Shown in pieces: positions 26,453-34,479 of a DNA stretch of 64,000 nt. The stretch lies in NCBI RefSeq assembly GCF_049562855.1, contig NZ_CP186925.1:1488001-1552000 (forward strand), given 5' to 3'. A program made the position numbers and the translations under genes. The DNA comes from Ruminococcus_C callidus. GTDB taxonomy: Bacteria > Bacillota > Clostridia > Oscillospirales > Ruminococcaceae. The notes beneath the pieces are model-generated. The model did not search any database and had not been told where the DNA came from. It was given only the letters and a program-made list of their open reading frames with translations. Position 1 is the stretch's first letter. The number at the start of each line of letters is the position of its first letter.

Positions 26453-28021
26453 TTATGACATTACAGATTGCAAATCTGTATCTATTTCATATTCAGCAAA
26501 GAATGAGGTTTCGTCAAATATAGGAATATTATAGGATCTAGCACTTGATACAACTTTGCTATCAATATTCTCTCGAACAGATCCGGTAATTACACAATCT
26601 ACGTCAGATGTAAAGTGTGTGGTGACGTGTGCAGCATAACTACTTAGAATGGCTGATACATCTGTGATACTACCATGCACAAAATCGCCTGTCAGACAAA
26701 TTGTTTTACCTCGGAAAATAGGTGCTCCATTGAATCGCTTGTCCTGGTTATGAAAAATAATTTGTACACTCGTGACAACAGTGGTAAGATCAGATAGATT
26801 ACAAGGATCATGGAACCACATTATCAATTTATTTAAATCCGGATGCTTTATACCTAGATCAGATGTTATACAATCTGTATTCTGGGCATAATAGAGGAAT
26901 GTTTTAATATTGTTATTGCAAGCGTTTGCAAACAATGTAAACACATCATCATTTGTAATGAGCTTTACAGGAATAAATGCTCGTAAAATGCATGCAAGTG
27001 TGGTCTCTACCCTTTTATTTGCATAAGTATCCAAGAGAAATAAATCTGGAATACAAGTTAAGGTGTGACTTTTTATCAAAGCAAAAATCGTTGTACTCTT
27101 AGGAACATCCATCCGGAGAACTGAAAGAAAGTGTGTGACTTTGCTCAGTAGTTTAGACGTGCAATGCGGATCAGAGCATTGTACATATCCACTAGATGGT
27201 ACCGAAAAAGTTTTTCCACAAAATGAGCAAGTTAGCATATTGCTTCTTTTTTCAGCCTTCCATCTACCAATATACTTTGAATGTACTGGCTGATTATCAG
27301 AATCCAATACCAATAAGGAGTTTGTACCAATGCTCCATCGTACAATGTCGGAATAATCGTATGCTATCGGGACATTATTATCAGTATTATATACTCTTAC
27401 TTTAATGTACCCATTATCATCCACATATTTTTCGATATGATCCACAGTGAATTGTTTCAATTGTAAAGACTCATATAAAATATCTGATCCTCTAAAAATA
27501 ATACAGTCAGATATAATCGGATCATTGAATGGAAATCTATCGCTATTAATCCACTTTGTGAATGCATCATCTGATACATTTGCAGGTGCAACCCATGCTG
27601 GCAACAAATGAAAATTATCTATCATTAATGTAGAACGCATTTGATTTGCACCCTTTAATGGTACAATTGTACTTTCGGCAGTAGCAGCGAAAAAGTTAAA
27701 CTTGTCTGGGTATTTCAAATATGAATCAACAAGTGAATCATACACAGCCTGTGGAAGATCCCCAGATGCAGAAAACTGAGTTCCAGTATATAAAACACCT
27801 GTTACCCATGTTTTTCCAGATGTAATATGAATCTTCCCTGGAACAGTATTGCTAGCAAGTAAAGGCATCATCAGTTTTGATGTAACATCTTGCTTATCTA
27901 AATTAAAGCCCTTATATACACGAGCTAGATTTCCGGATGTATTATACTCTAGTGTCAAATGTAAGCCGACTGGAACAGCTAATACATAATCTCCAGGTTT
28001 GAGAAGGTTTCTCTTATACAT
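26453..28021 (-). CDS. Catalytically dead NAD+-dependent DNA ligase-like protein
   Basis: 522 residues with the domain order of bacterial LigA but a broken active site. A region matching the adenylation domain starts near residue 14: the nucleotidyl motif KxDG aligns with 'VPVG' (residues 16-19), so the catalytic lysine is gone, and 'RGDG..GEDVT' aligns with 'YKGFNLDKQDVT'. A four-Cys zinc finger (Cys 265, 268, 282, 287; 'CSFCGKTF', 'CSDPHC') and the HhH entry 'KVTHFLSVLRMDV' follow. A BRCT domain ends the protein ('FRGKTICLTGDF', 'VDCVITG'). LigA's N-terminal Ia domain is missing. It sits between TerL and portal, suggesting a structural or DNA-binding role in packaging. ATG 28021 with AGGTGA. 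Confidence 0.75.
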   Translation of the reverse strand: MYKRNLLKPGDYVLAVPVGLHLTLEYNTSGNLARVYKGFNLDKQDVTSKLMMPLLASNTVPGKIHITSGKTWVTGVLYTGTQFSASGDLPQAVYDSLVDSYLKYPDKFNFFAATAESTIVPLKGANQMRSTLMIDNFHLLPAWVAPANVSDDAFTKWINSDRFPFNDPIISDCIIFRGSDILYESLQLKQFTVDHIEKYVDDNGYIKVRVYNTDNNVPIAYDYSDIVRWSIGTNSLLVLDSDNQPVHSKYIGRWKAEKRSNMLTCSFCGKTFSVPSSGYVQCSDPHCTSKLLSKVTHFLSVLRMDVPKSTTIFALIKSHTLTCIPDLFLLDTYANKRVETTLACILRAFIPVKLITNDDVFTLFANACNNNIKTFLYYAQNTDCITSDLGIKHPDLNKLIMWFHDPCNLSDLTTVVTSVQIIFHNQDKRFNGAPIFRGKTICLTGDFVHGSITDVSAILSSYAAHVTTHFTSDVDCVITGSVRENIDSKVVSSARSYNIPIFDETSFFAEYEIDTDLQSVMS

Positions 28022-28044
28022 AGTCATTCACCTTTCAGAAAATA

Positions 28045-29454
28045 TTATCTTTTATACATGCTTGCAAGCGTACTCATTACCGAGTTGCCGTAATGATTAG
28101 ATCGGTTAGATTTATTTACACCAAGAATTGCTGGTCCAATAGATTGAATAGGAATAGATGTTCCTGGATTCTGCAAGATAGCATCCCAAATGCACCCAGC
28201 AAAGGAATCGGCCAGATCCTTCCCCCCACCAACCGGGTGGTCCACCTTCCCTGTAACACTATCCCTTTGTAGATGTACAAGTTCATCTTGTAATAATGTA
28301 CTATCTAGCATATCGACTCTTTGATCTATCAAAATATCTCGAAGTGCTATATAACCGTCTGGTGTTCTATCTAATGATATTTTTGGCGAATCAAATCCCT
28401 CTTGTTCTAATTGCTGGCCTATGTATTCACTCTGAAACTGGTCACGAGATACAATAGGAATATCGTAGCCACGATCTCTAAGCCAACATATAAAAGCAAG
28501 TATCTTACTATATGGAATTTTATCTCCTCTTGGTGCCTCAATAGCGACAGAGAACATATGTGTTAAAAATGGGAGTGATACTCTACTACCGTCTTTGCCA
28601 GTAACATCTTTTCTGTTTGTAATACCACATCCAGATATACCTGTTCTATCTCCATTTAATGATAAGTCAAGATGAATATAGATAGATGTATGCTTGAATT
28701 CTGGGAGAACAGCATCCTCATGAAAAAATTCTTCGATGGTATAAGCATCATGTACACCAATTTGAAGAATATCATTATAAAATGGATTTCTTCGATTCTT
28801 ATTTATACACAAGGTTAAAGATTCCTGTGTAATAAAGGACAATGCTCCAACGTTTGCAATACCAGCTAAATCTCGTAGTGCAATTTCAAAATCTGCTAGA
28901 AAATCAGATCTCATATCAACAGGTGGTGTTAAAATGGTATACCCTTGTTGCTTTAAATCATCTAATGCTTCTGGAAAGCATTGATTGTCTGGTATAACAA
29001 ATCCTCGATGATGCCTATCCCCTACAGCAATGTAGAATTTTTCTTTTGAGAATGTTTCTGGTGGCAATACTTCCCACTGTGGAGCGTCAGTTATCATCAT
29101 ATGATCTCCTGCCCCAGCAGCTAACTGCTCTTGTACATAGGACTCCATGAAGTCGCTATCACTACGTTTGGAACTGACAGCAAACAGTTTTCCGAAAACT
29201 TCACCGCCATGTTTGAACGTGCCTTTCACACGAGCTGATATCGTATTATAGGTCTCTCGCATGTGTGCTTTTGCTTTGTTTACATCCTTTACGCCAGCCT
29301 GTGAGAAGTTTATTTCATCCATTACAGCACAATTATGAGAAATATAATTTGAATTCCCATGAATAATAAAATTATGATATGGTATAGCATTTATCACATC
29401 GTATACTGGAACTGGTGTGTCATACTGAATTTTCTCAACTTTAGTAACCCTCAT
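28045..29454 (-). CDS. terL: Terminase large subunit, C-terminal part with split intein C-half
   Basis: 469 residues from ATG 29454 (GGGGTGTATCTT before it). The first 41 are a C-intein ending in 'YISHN'; splicing leaves Cys at 29331. The C-extein (428 residues) starts with the Walker B strand 'CAVMDEINF' and continues with the terminase motor core. The RNase H-like nuclease has aspartates in 'IHLDLSLNGDRTG' and 'GKDLADSFAG', and 'IVSRDQFQSEYIGQQL' in between. After trans-splicing with the 31477-30560 product it gives a 640-residue TerL. It would pump DNA through the portal and cut concatemers. The HEG stop is 11 bases upstream. Confidence 0.9.
   Translation of the reverse strand: MRVTKVEKIQYDTPVPVYDVINAIPYHNFIIHGNSNYISHNCAVMDEINFSQAGVKDVNKAKAHMRETYNTISARVKGTFKHGGEVFGKLFAVSSKRSDSDFMESYVQEQLAAGAGDHMMITDAPQWEVLPPETFSKEKFYIAVGDRHHRGFVIPDNQCFPEALDDLKQQGYTILTPPVDMRSDFLADFEIALRDLAGIANVGALSFITQESLTLCINKNRRNPFYNDILQIGVHDAYTIEEFFHEDAVLPEFKHTSIYIHLDLSLNGDRTGISGCGITNRKDVTGKDGSRVSLPFLTHMFSVAIEAPRGDKIPYSKILAFICWLRDRGYDIPIVSRDQFQSEYIGQQLEQEGFDSPKISLDRTPDGYIALRDILIDQRVDMLDSTLLQDELVHLQRDSVTGKVDHPVGGGKDLADSFAGCIWDAILQNPGTSIPIQSIGPAILGVNKSNRSNHYGNSVMSTLASMYKR
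29332..29454 (-). mobile_element. Split intein, C-terminal half (IntC) in TerL
   Basis: 41 residues with intein block F ('VYDVINAIPYHNFIIHG') and block G ending in His-Asn, followed by Cys as the first extein residue. These are the residues required for Asn cyclisation and ligation. It pairs with IntN at 30560-30841. Confidence 0.9.
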
Positions 29455-29465
29455 AAGATACACCC

Positions 29466-30539
29466 CTAACTAATCGGTGTTCGCTGTATGCTGGACGTTA
29501 GGGATTCATATCTCTTTACAGACTTACCAGATGCGATGTTTATAACAGAAGATAATGATATACTTGGATATCCATTATGCTGTAAATAAATCATCAATTC
29601 CTTACATGAATAACATTGAAAGTCACCATATGTATATACATATTTACGATGCGATTCCGATATTGTTCTAGTTGTCTGGAAATCCTTTCCTTTCTTCCAC
29701 CAATTACTCAAATATAAATCTAATTCATCTTCTCGAATTTTCTTAGTAACCCCATCTTTATTGATATAAAGATTTTTTGCATTAAGTCTACCGTAGCAAA
29801 ATCCTGAAATTAGATACTTTTGAACATCCTTAGTTTCGATCAAGCGTTCTACTACACCGTTATTCATCCATATCGGTTTATAGCCTAATTTGTATTTCAG
29901 CTTTTGGGCAATACTAATCCTATGTCGAGATTCATCTGAGCGCTTAATTCCAGTCAAATTTGCAGAGTACTCTGCAATTCTAGAATCAACATCCTTTGTC
30001 AATCCCTTATTCCATGGAGTTTTACCAATCAATTTAAATCGATGCGATTCAGATAGTGATTTCCCATGCAGTTTACTTGGATGGCTAAGCTTTACGCCAC
30101 GTTTTGAATTGCTAATTTTAAGTTTTGTAGCAGCAGACACAGTATGTCCTGTTAGTCCAGCTACTAATTTTTTTCGTATTTCTGGTGTACTCCACATCTT
30201 TTTTGCATTGTCTCGAAGTTTATCAATTACGACCTGATTGAACTTTTGTGTATGATAATCTCCACCAGTAGTATTGTTATAGCCGTACATAGGATCATTT
30301 GATTTATATTCAGAAATAAGCCGTCGTTCTTCTAATTGTGCATCATGCAATGTAAGATCTGACATTAAAATATCATGTTGTATATTATCCCATCCATATT
30401 TCTGTATTGCAGACCAAAAATGATGATTATTTTTATATCCTGCACCATTAGATCTCCAGCGACATTCTGGATGTTCCATTCCTGTAATACCAATATAAAC
30501 TTTTCCATTTGGTGTCGTATGCCTGTAAACATAATACAA
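29466..30539 (-). CDS. GIY-YIG homing endonuclease between the split-intein halves
   Basis: About 357 residues. The catalytic GIY-YIG domain is at the N-terminus: 'YYVYRHTTPNGKVYIGIT', the catalytic Arg in 'ECRWRSNGAGYK', and the catalytic Glu in 'QLEERRLISEY' followed by 'YNNTTGG'. Residues about 115-220 contain NUMOD3-like DNA-binding repeats ('TKLKISNSKRG', 'LIGKTPWNKG'). It should cut intein-less terL alleles and promote spread of the element. The start is uncertain: TTG 30539 sits 10 bases after AGGA, while GTG 30548 touches that site. The gene fills the space where a continuous intein would have its endonuclease domain. Confidence 0.9.
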   Translation of the reverse strand: MYYVYRHTTPNGKVYIGITGMEHPECRWRSNGAGYKNNHHFWSAIQKYGWDNIQHDILMSDLTLHDAQLEERRLISEYKSNDPMYGYNNTTGGDYHTQKFNQVVIDKLRDNAKKMWSTPEIRKKLVAGLTGHTVSAATKLKISNSKRGVKLSHPSKLHGKSLSESHRFKLIGKTPWNKGLTKDVDSRIAEYSANLTGIKRSDESRHRISIAQKLKYKLGYKPIWMNNGVVERLIETKDVQKYLISGFCYGRLNAKNLYINKDGVTKKIREDELDLYLSNWWKKGKDFQTTRTISESHRKYVYTYGDFQCYSCKELMIYLQHNGYPSISLSSVINIASGKSVKRYESLTSSIQRTPIS

Positions 30540-30559
30540 AATAATCACGTCCTATTTTA

Positions 30560-30841
30560 TCATACTGTCAGCAAGTCATCATTTTCGGATATATCTTGAA
30601 GTCGTTTATAGGTTCCATCTGACATCATAATGCGATGATCTGGAGTCCCCTCAATAATAGATCCATCTTCTAATGTAAGACGTATAGTGCTCGACGCATA
30701 TCTAGTTTTTTTCACAAGTGCTTTAGATTCAAAAATATCACCATGATCTGAGTATTGCAATATACTATGCATTGAACCTTCTAAATCTTTTAGTTGATAT
30801 ATACCATCCGACGTATATATTTCGGTTGTACCGACTAGACA
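30560..30841 (-). mobile_element. Split intein, N-terminal half (IntN) in TerL
   Basis: 93 residues starting with Cys ('CLVGTTEIYTSDG', block A) and containing block B 'GTPDHRIM'. The N-extein ends in 'GQQVF', just before the Walker B strand. The frame then stops at 30560, so the host protein can only be completed in trans. Confidence 0.9.
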
Positions 30842-31477
30842 AAAAACCTGCTGACCAAGTGCATGTGACGCATCAGAGCCATAATCGATTACAATTTTTC
30901 CACCCTCTGGGATATAGTAGAAATCTCTATCACTTCTTGAAAATGTACCATGAGCGTTAAACCATGGACTGGCTTTCAACGTATCGTTGAACTCACGGAA
31001 TGCTACACCCTTTGCAAGATCCTTTGTAATGTTAAAAAACAGAATCGAAAATTTAGAAATATCTTTCTTACCAAAGAATTTTTGTGGATCTCTCAAACAC
31101 ATTAATCGATATAGCATGTATGCTGTACCTGTAATCGCTGTGGAGGATTTACCGATACGAGTAGCACCAGTTAAAACCCATTCGTGATACTTGTTTCCAG
31201 CGTCAAACATCCGCCGAAGTTCTTTTCTCCAAAATGGATATACTGCTTTACCGCATCTATTGGTTTTTCCGAGATATGTTTCGGATTCTATAAAAGTATC
31301 AATTGTAACAGGAATCTCTTTGAAATCCTCTAACCAAATTTGCTCATATGTTGGAGAATGTCCTGTATCAGATATTTCCTCCAATATTTTACGCAAATAT
31401 GATTTTTCCTCTGGTGTGGAACTAGAGTATATTCCACGAATACGATCTAAAATATCATTACAAGCGACATCATCCAT
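30560..31477 (-). CDS. terL: Terminase large subunit, N-terminal part with split intein N-half
   Basis: 305 residues from ATG 31477, which overlaps the TerS-like stop (ATGGATGA) with GGCGGTGATTCCG upstream. Residues 1-212 are the ATPase N-half: P-loop 'GATRIGKSS' near 104-112, a Q-loop-like 'KTNRCGKAVYPFW' and the 'FRKF.ND'-type segment, ending 'DASHALGQQVF'. Residues 213-305 are IntN. The motor needs the Walker B strand from the second polypeptide, so no functional TerL exists without trans-splicing. Confidence 0.9.
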   Translation of the reverse strand: MDDVACNDILDRIRGIYSSSTPEEKSYLRKILEEISDTGHSPTYEQIWLEDFKEIPVTIDTFIESETYLGKTNRCGKAVYPFWRKELRRMFDAGNKYHEWVLTGATRIGKSSTAITGTAYMLYRLMCLRDPQKFFGKKDISKFSILFFNITKDLAKGVAFREFNDTLKASPWFNAHGTFSRSDRDFYYIPEGGKIVIDYGSDASHALGQQVFCLVGTTEIYTSDGIYQLKDLEGSMHSILQYSDHGDIFESKALVKKTRYASSTIRLTLEDGSIIEGTPDHRIMMSDGTYKRLQDISENDDLLTV

Positions 31478-31988
31478 CGGAATCACCGCCTGCATCTAGA
31501 TTCTTTAATTCTAGCATGAGCGATTGTGCCTTTGAACGGACGCTGTCTCGCTCTTCTGGACTCAGCAAACTATCAGATTTTGCAGTATCTGCATCATCTG
31601 GAGTAAGTTCTACTACAGTAAATTCTTTAATATCAAGATATGGCTGTAGCAACTTATGAGATTCAATCATACTTTTCTGTAGTTTCTCTTGTATATTTAG
31701 AAGCATCATCCACGTTGTAGGATCAGAACTAGATGCAGAGTCAATTGCAGAATCAATGCAACTATATAATTTATCCTCTAACTTGTCCATAAGTTCTGTG
31801 TATCGAATGATTCTCATAAGCTGGTGATATACACGCATAGCGGTTATATTTTGAAGTGCTTGTCTAGTAGATCCGCCATTGGCATCTGTGCATGCCAATA
31901 AGGATGTACGCATTTTGCACACATCCTCTTTCTGTCGTTGATACAGCGGATTCAGAACAGTATTGCCATCAACGGTTTTGATGCTCAA
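31470..31988 (-). CDS. Probable terminase small subunit
   Basis: 172 residues from TTG 31988 (GGTGGTGAATACA before it). Mostly helical: 'YHQLMRIIRYTELMDKLEDK', 'WMMLLNIQEKLQKSMIESHK', a short Pro-rich stretch, and a final helix 'RDSVRSKAQSLMLELKNLD' with an acidic end. I see no classic HTH. The call rests on position, since it overlaps terL by 8 bases, on size, and on the coiled-coil oligomerisation look of TerS proteins. It could also be an unrelated packaging accessory protein. Confidence 0.5.
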   Translation of the reverse strand: MSIKTVDGNTVLNPLYQRQKEDVCKMRTSLLACTDANGGSTRQALQNITAMRVYHQLMRIIRYTELMDKLEDKLYSCIDSAIDSASSSDPTTWMMLLNIQEKLQKSMIESHKLLQPYLDIKEFTVVELTPDDADTAKSDSLLSPEERDSVRSKAQSLMLELKNLDAGGDSDG

Positions 31989-32007
31989 TGTATTCACCAC
32001 CAGTCAG

Positions 32008-32205
32008 TTACTGAAGTTCAAACAAAATAACACTTAAATTTGCAATAGATTCCCGTGCAAGAATATCACCAGATTTTGCACTATCACCAAGTGCATAGAT
32101 AGCAGCAGTAATAGAATCTGTTGCATCAGTGTATTTGCCTGAGTTTTTAGTAGATTTTGACGCTGAAATAGTCTGCTTCTTTGTCTTTTTCACCTTAATA
32201 CTCAT
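32008..32205 (-). CDS. Small basic-then-helical protein
   Basis: 65 residues, not recognised. The first 25 are Lys/Ser/Thr-rich ('KVKKTKKQTISASKSTK'), the rest is one or two helices ('ITAAIYALGD', 'ANLSVILFELQ'). It overlaps the gene before it by 4 bases. Basic N-terminus could contact DNA. Confidence 0.6.
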   Translation of the reverse strand: MSIKVKKTKKQTISASKSTKNSGKYTDATDSITAAIYALGDSAKSGDILARESIANLSVILFELQ

Positions 32206-32510
32206 GCTACAACTACCACCTTTCTGAAAGTTTTCAGATCTGCATATATAGAATCAGTATCATTTAAAAGATTCTCATATTTTGTAAAGCTTTTTTGAAA
32301 CTCATCGTCATCGTGATACACATCTGTTGATCCAACCAGAGATTTCAACTTTATAAAATCACTAGCAAGTACATCAAGATTAGGAAATCTCTTATAGGTT
32401 TCAATCTCTAAATCTGCAAGAGCTTCAACTGTTTGAAAATCCCAAATATAATTACGCATGCAAGCATATATGTTCACATAACTGTTTTGTAATTTAGATG
32501 CAGGGATCAA
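32202..32510 (-). CDS. Unknown packaging-cluster protein
   Basis: About 102 residues from TTG 32510, preceded by GGTGGTGGTG. Predicted helical throughout ('YVNIYACMRNYIWDFQTVEA', 'FIKLKSLVGS', 'YADLKTFRKVVVV'). Not recognised. It overlaps both neighbours by a few bases, in a chain of small genes leading to terS/terL. Confidence 0.6.
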   Translation of the reverse strand: MIPASKLQNSYVNIYACMRNYIWDFQTVEALADLEIETYKRFPNLDVLASDFIKLKSLVGSTDVYHDDDEFQKSFTKYENLLNDTDSIYADLKTFRKVVVVA

Positions 32511-32700
32511 TTTCACCACCACCAAAAACCATTCTATTTACAAGTTGTATCATAGAATTGGTTGTAAGATTATTAACTGTTTGAAGTCGATGTAATTCTA
32601 AATCTATATCGCTGTCTTGCACATCTGACATATACTTAGAATAATAATCGTAAAATGGAATCGCATCGGACTTCGTCATTTCAGATATTGTTTCAAGCAT
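32494..32700 (-). CDS. Unknown small protein
   Basis: 68 residues, not recognised. Acidic N-terminal helix ('PFYDYYSKYMSDVQDSDIDL') and a second helix ('NNLTTNSMIQLVNRMVF'). Overlaps the Mor-like gene by 8 bases and the next gene by 17. AAGGAAGTATACG precedes ATG. Confidence 0.6.
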   Translation of the reverse strand: MLETISEMTKSDAIPFYDYYSKYMSDVQDSDIDLELHRLQTVNNLTTNSMIQLVNRMVFGGGEIDPCI

Positions 32701-33013
32701 CGTATACTTCCTTTATTTTTGCAACGGTACTGTGTATAGAATCCGGTATTTCAGATTCCTGGATTCTATTTGATATATAACAATCATAAAAATACTGTAA
32801 TGCTAAAATACTGTTTGATAATTGTGCTATGGTAGGAATCTTAATAATTTCTCCACCTGCATATTTTGATAAAGTTATCAGACTTTCTGCCCCAATAATT
32901 GAAAATAACTCTGGCAGCCATGCAAATTCTGGAATGTTTTCAAGTGGAGGAAGCAAACCTAGTAAGTAATGAAAATCGATATCTTCTACAAGTGGAAGTG
33001 ATTTATCAGTCAT
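32693..33013 (-). CDS. Mor-like DNA-binding protein
   Basis: 106 residues from ATG 33013 with GGATGGTG before it. 'FSIIGAESLITLSKYAGGEI' continuing to 'IKIPTIAQL' matches the dimerisation-to-HTH junction of the Mor transcription activator family (usual form 'iGl..al.L....GG..iyIP'). Mor/C proteins turn on middle or late genes in Mu. In this cluster just downstream of a late-type promoter, it could regulate late genes or bind packaging DNA. The HTH after the GG...IP turn is short and less typical, so the call is tentative. Confidence 0.5.
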   Translation of the reverse strand: MTDKSLPLVEDIDFHYLLGLLPPLENIPEFAWLPELFSIIGAESLITLSKYAGGEIIKIPTIAQLSNSILALQYFYDCYISNRIQESEIPDSIHSTVAKIKEVYDA

Positions 33014-33713
33014 TCTGTACACCATCCACAGAATTATTTGTATCTGTAGTTGTTAAGTCAAATACAATAGCATTATCTGTTCTTGCAAGTCGATTAAATA
33101 CCAAGTAGTAATAGTTAGCTGCATTTAGAACATCGATGACATTTGGCATCATAGAATTTAGATTTACATCATCATTATAATAAATCCATAGTTCTTCTGA
33201 CTTTATAGAAATTCGTGCTACACCAGATGTTTCGGATCGTGCATTGAGTGTACCCTTCAATTCACCAACAAGACTGCTGTACAAGTTTTGAGTCACAATA
33301 AGTGGATTCTGTAATGTAGTATTTGCAGTTACAGATTTTTGAGATGTAATAGAACTTGAATCTATAGATGAATCTTCTACAGCAGTATCAGGTGCAGTGT
33401 CAGAATCATCTTCAGAATCTGGATTCAACTCACTATCTAAATCTGAGATTTTAGAACTTAAATTAGATTTTTTAGATACAGGTCTAATAGGAGATGGATT
33501 TGTAGATTCAGGTTTGTCACGATTTACAGCATTGTCAGAACTTGTGTCATATGATTCAGATGGTTCACAATCGTCCATAGGCTTGTATTCATCATCCAAA
33601 TACTCTTCAAGCTGCTTAACAAGCTCAGCGTTTTCAAATGCACCTAATGCTGCAAGCACTTTTTCTTGGTGCTTGCTAGATTTGAACATTTTTGAAGCAT
33701 AAATAGATATCAC
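33006..33713 (-). CDS. Acidic Ser/Asp-rich protein with C-terminal domain
   Basis: 235 residues. Residues 1-45 form a small helical start. Residues about 50-130 are low complexity: Ser, Asp, Glu and Pro ('DSEDDSDTAPDTAVEDS'). The last 90 form a folded domain ('LVGELKGTLNARSE', 'ELWIYYNDDVNLNSMMPNVI', 'YYYLVFNRLARTDN'). Not recognised. A long acidic linker can mimic DNA or keep scaffold-like proteins flexible. GTG start at 33713 with GAGGTGATTTC; coupled to the Mor-like gene. Confidence 0.6.
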   Translation of the reverse strand: MISIYASKMFKSSKHQEKVLAALGAFENAELVKQLEEYLDDEYKPMDDCEPSESYDTSSDNAVNRDKPESTNPSPIRPVSKKSNLSSKISDLDSELNPDSEDDSDTAPDTAVEDSSIDSSSITSQKSVTANTTLQNPLIVTQNLYSSLVGELKGTLNARSETSGVARISIKSEELWIYYNDDVNLNSMMPNVIDVLNAANYYYLVFNRLARTDNAIVFDLTTTDTNNSVDGVQND

Positions 33714-34108
33714 GAAATCACCTCATCTCGTGTCATATACATATATGGCTTGTCTGGATTGTCATCTTGCACCACATATGAAAAATAGAAAGATATATAG
33801 TCGTCCAGATCAATATCTACGAAACGAAATCTGAAAATGTGATATCCAACGTCAAGATTCAGCATAGATGACTCTAAACGAATCCAAGGACGATGGTTTT
33901 CTCGAAACAGTTTTGTAGAAAAGTCTATATTCTTTGGACCAGATGCATAATTGAAATCAATAACCTCAAATAGTGATAGTTGATTACATGTATCATCTGG
34001 AAGTTTCAGCCATATATAAAATTCAATCCCGTTTTTATTGATTACAGTGGTATTAGATAATGCGTCATAGTACGGATATAAATCAAAACGGTTATACTCA
34101 TGATTCAT
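33710..34108 (-). CDS. Unknown beta-rich protein
   Basis: 132 residues from ATG 34108 (GTGGTG, 6-base spacing). Strand-rich and aromatic ('EFYIWLKLPDDTCNQLSLFE', 'GYHIFRFRFVDIDLDDYISF', 'YFSYVVQDD'). It looks like a single beta-sandwich, perhaps a capsid-decoration or connector protein. No family recognised. Confidence 0.6.
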   Translation of the reverse strand: MNHEYNRFDLYPYYDALSNTTVINKNGIEFYIWLKLPDDTCNQLSLFEVIDFNYASGPKNIDFSTKLFRENHRPWIRLESSMLNLDVGYHIFRFRFVDIDLDDYISFYFSYVVQDDNPDKPYMYMTRDEVIS

Positions 34109-34394
34109 GTGCATCACCACTATACGCCGAAATTACATAAAAATTCTGAATCTGATTACCATATGCGTCTAGCTTGTGCTTTACAGTATAGCCTAATGAT
34201 TCTAGCTTTGTAATTAAAGCATCTGTGAGCGGTTGATTCCAATCTGCTACAATATTTCCATCGTCGCTTGTATTTGCTGCATAGTTTATCGCTCGTGCAA
34301 CAGCACATTCTAAACGAGAATCTACAGATTCTTTTGCAGATTTCAATGCCTCAGATGCAGATAACAGTGTACTTAAATCTTTTGGTGCAATCAT
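34098..34394 (-). CDS. First gene of the packaging transcript, unknown
   Basis: 98 residues. N-terminal helix ('LSTLLSASEALKSAKESVDS'), then a strand pair ('LITKLESLGYTVKHKLDAYG', 'FYVISAY'). Not recognised. It is the first gene behind the late-promoter element at 34431-34440, with a strong GAGGAGGGACAACT before ATG. Confidence 0.65.
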   Translation of the reverse strand: MIAPKDLSTLLSASEALKSAKESVDSRLECAVARAINYAANTSDDGNIVADWNQPLTDALITKLESLGYTVKHKLDAYGNQIQNFYVISAYSGDAHES

Positions 34395-34430
34395 AGTTGT
34401 CCCTCCTCGAAAGAATTAATACATCTATGC

Positions 34431-34440
34431 TATATAAGGT
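34431..34440 (-). promoter_or_regulatory. Putative late promoter of the packaging unit
   Basis: ACCTTATATA on the minus strand, preceded by CGTA. It lies between the terminator of the replication operon (34445-34474) and the first packaging gene, 36 bases before its ATG. Its position exactly after a terminator makes it a strong promoter candidate. Confidence 0.65.
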
Positions 34441-34444
34441 TACG

Positions 34445-34474
34445 AAAAAAGTGAGTATCCAAACGGATACCCAC
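34445..34474 (-). terminator. Terminator of the replication operon
   Basis: Stem 34451-34460 with 34465-34474 (10 pairs, one G-U on the minus strand), loop of four, then six T on the minus strand. It lies 6 bases after the last replication gene. Confidence 0.85.
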
Positions 34475-34479
34475 AATGG

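Noticed and set aside
28045..31477. Terminase read as disrupted by insertion
   Set aside because: Both fragments end or begin with complete split-intein halves, have their own ribosome-binding sites, and keep all motor and nuclease motifs.
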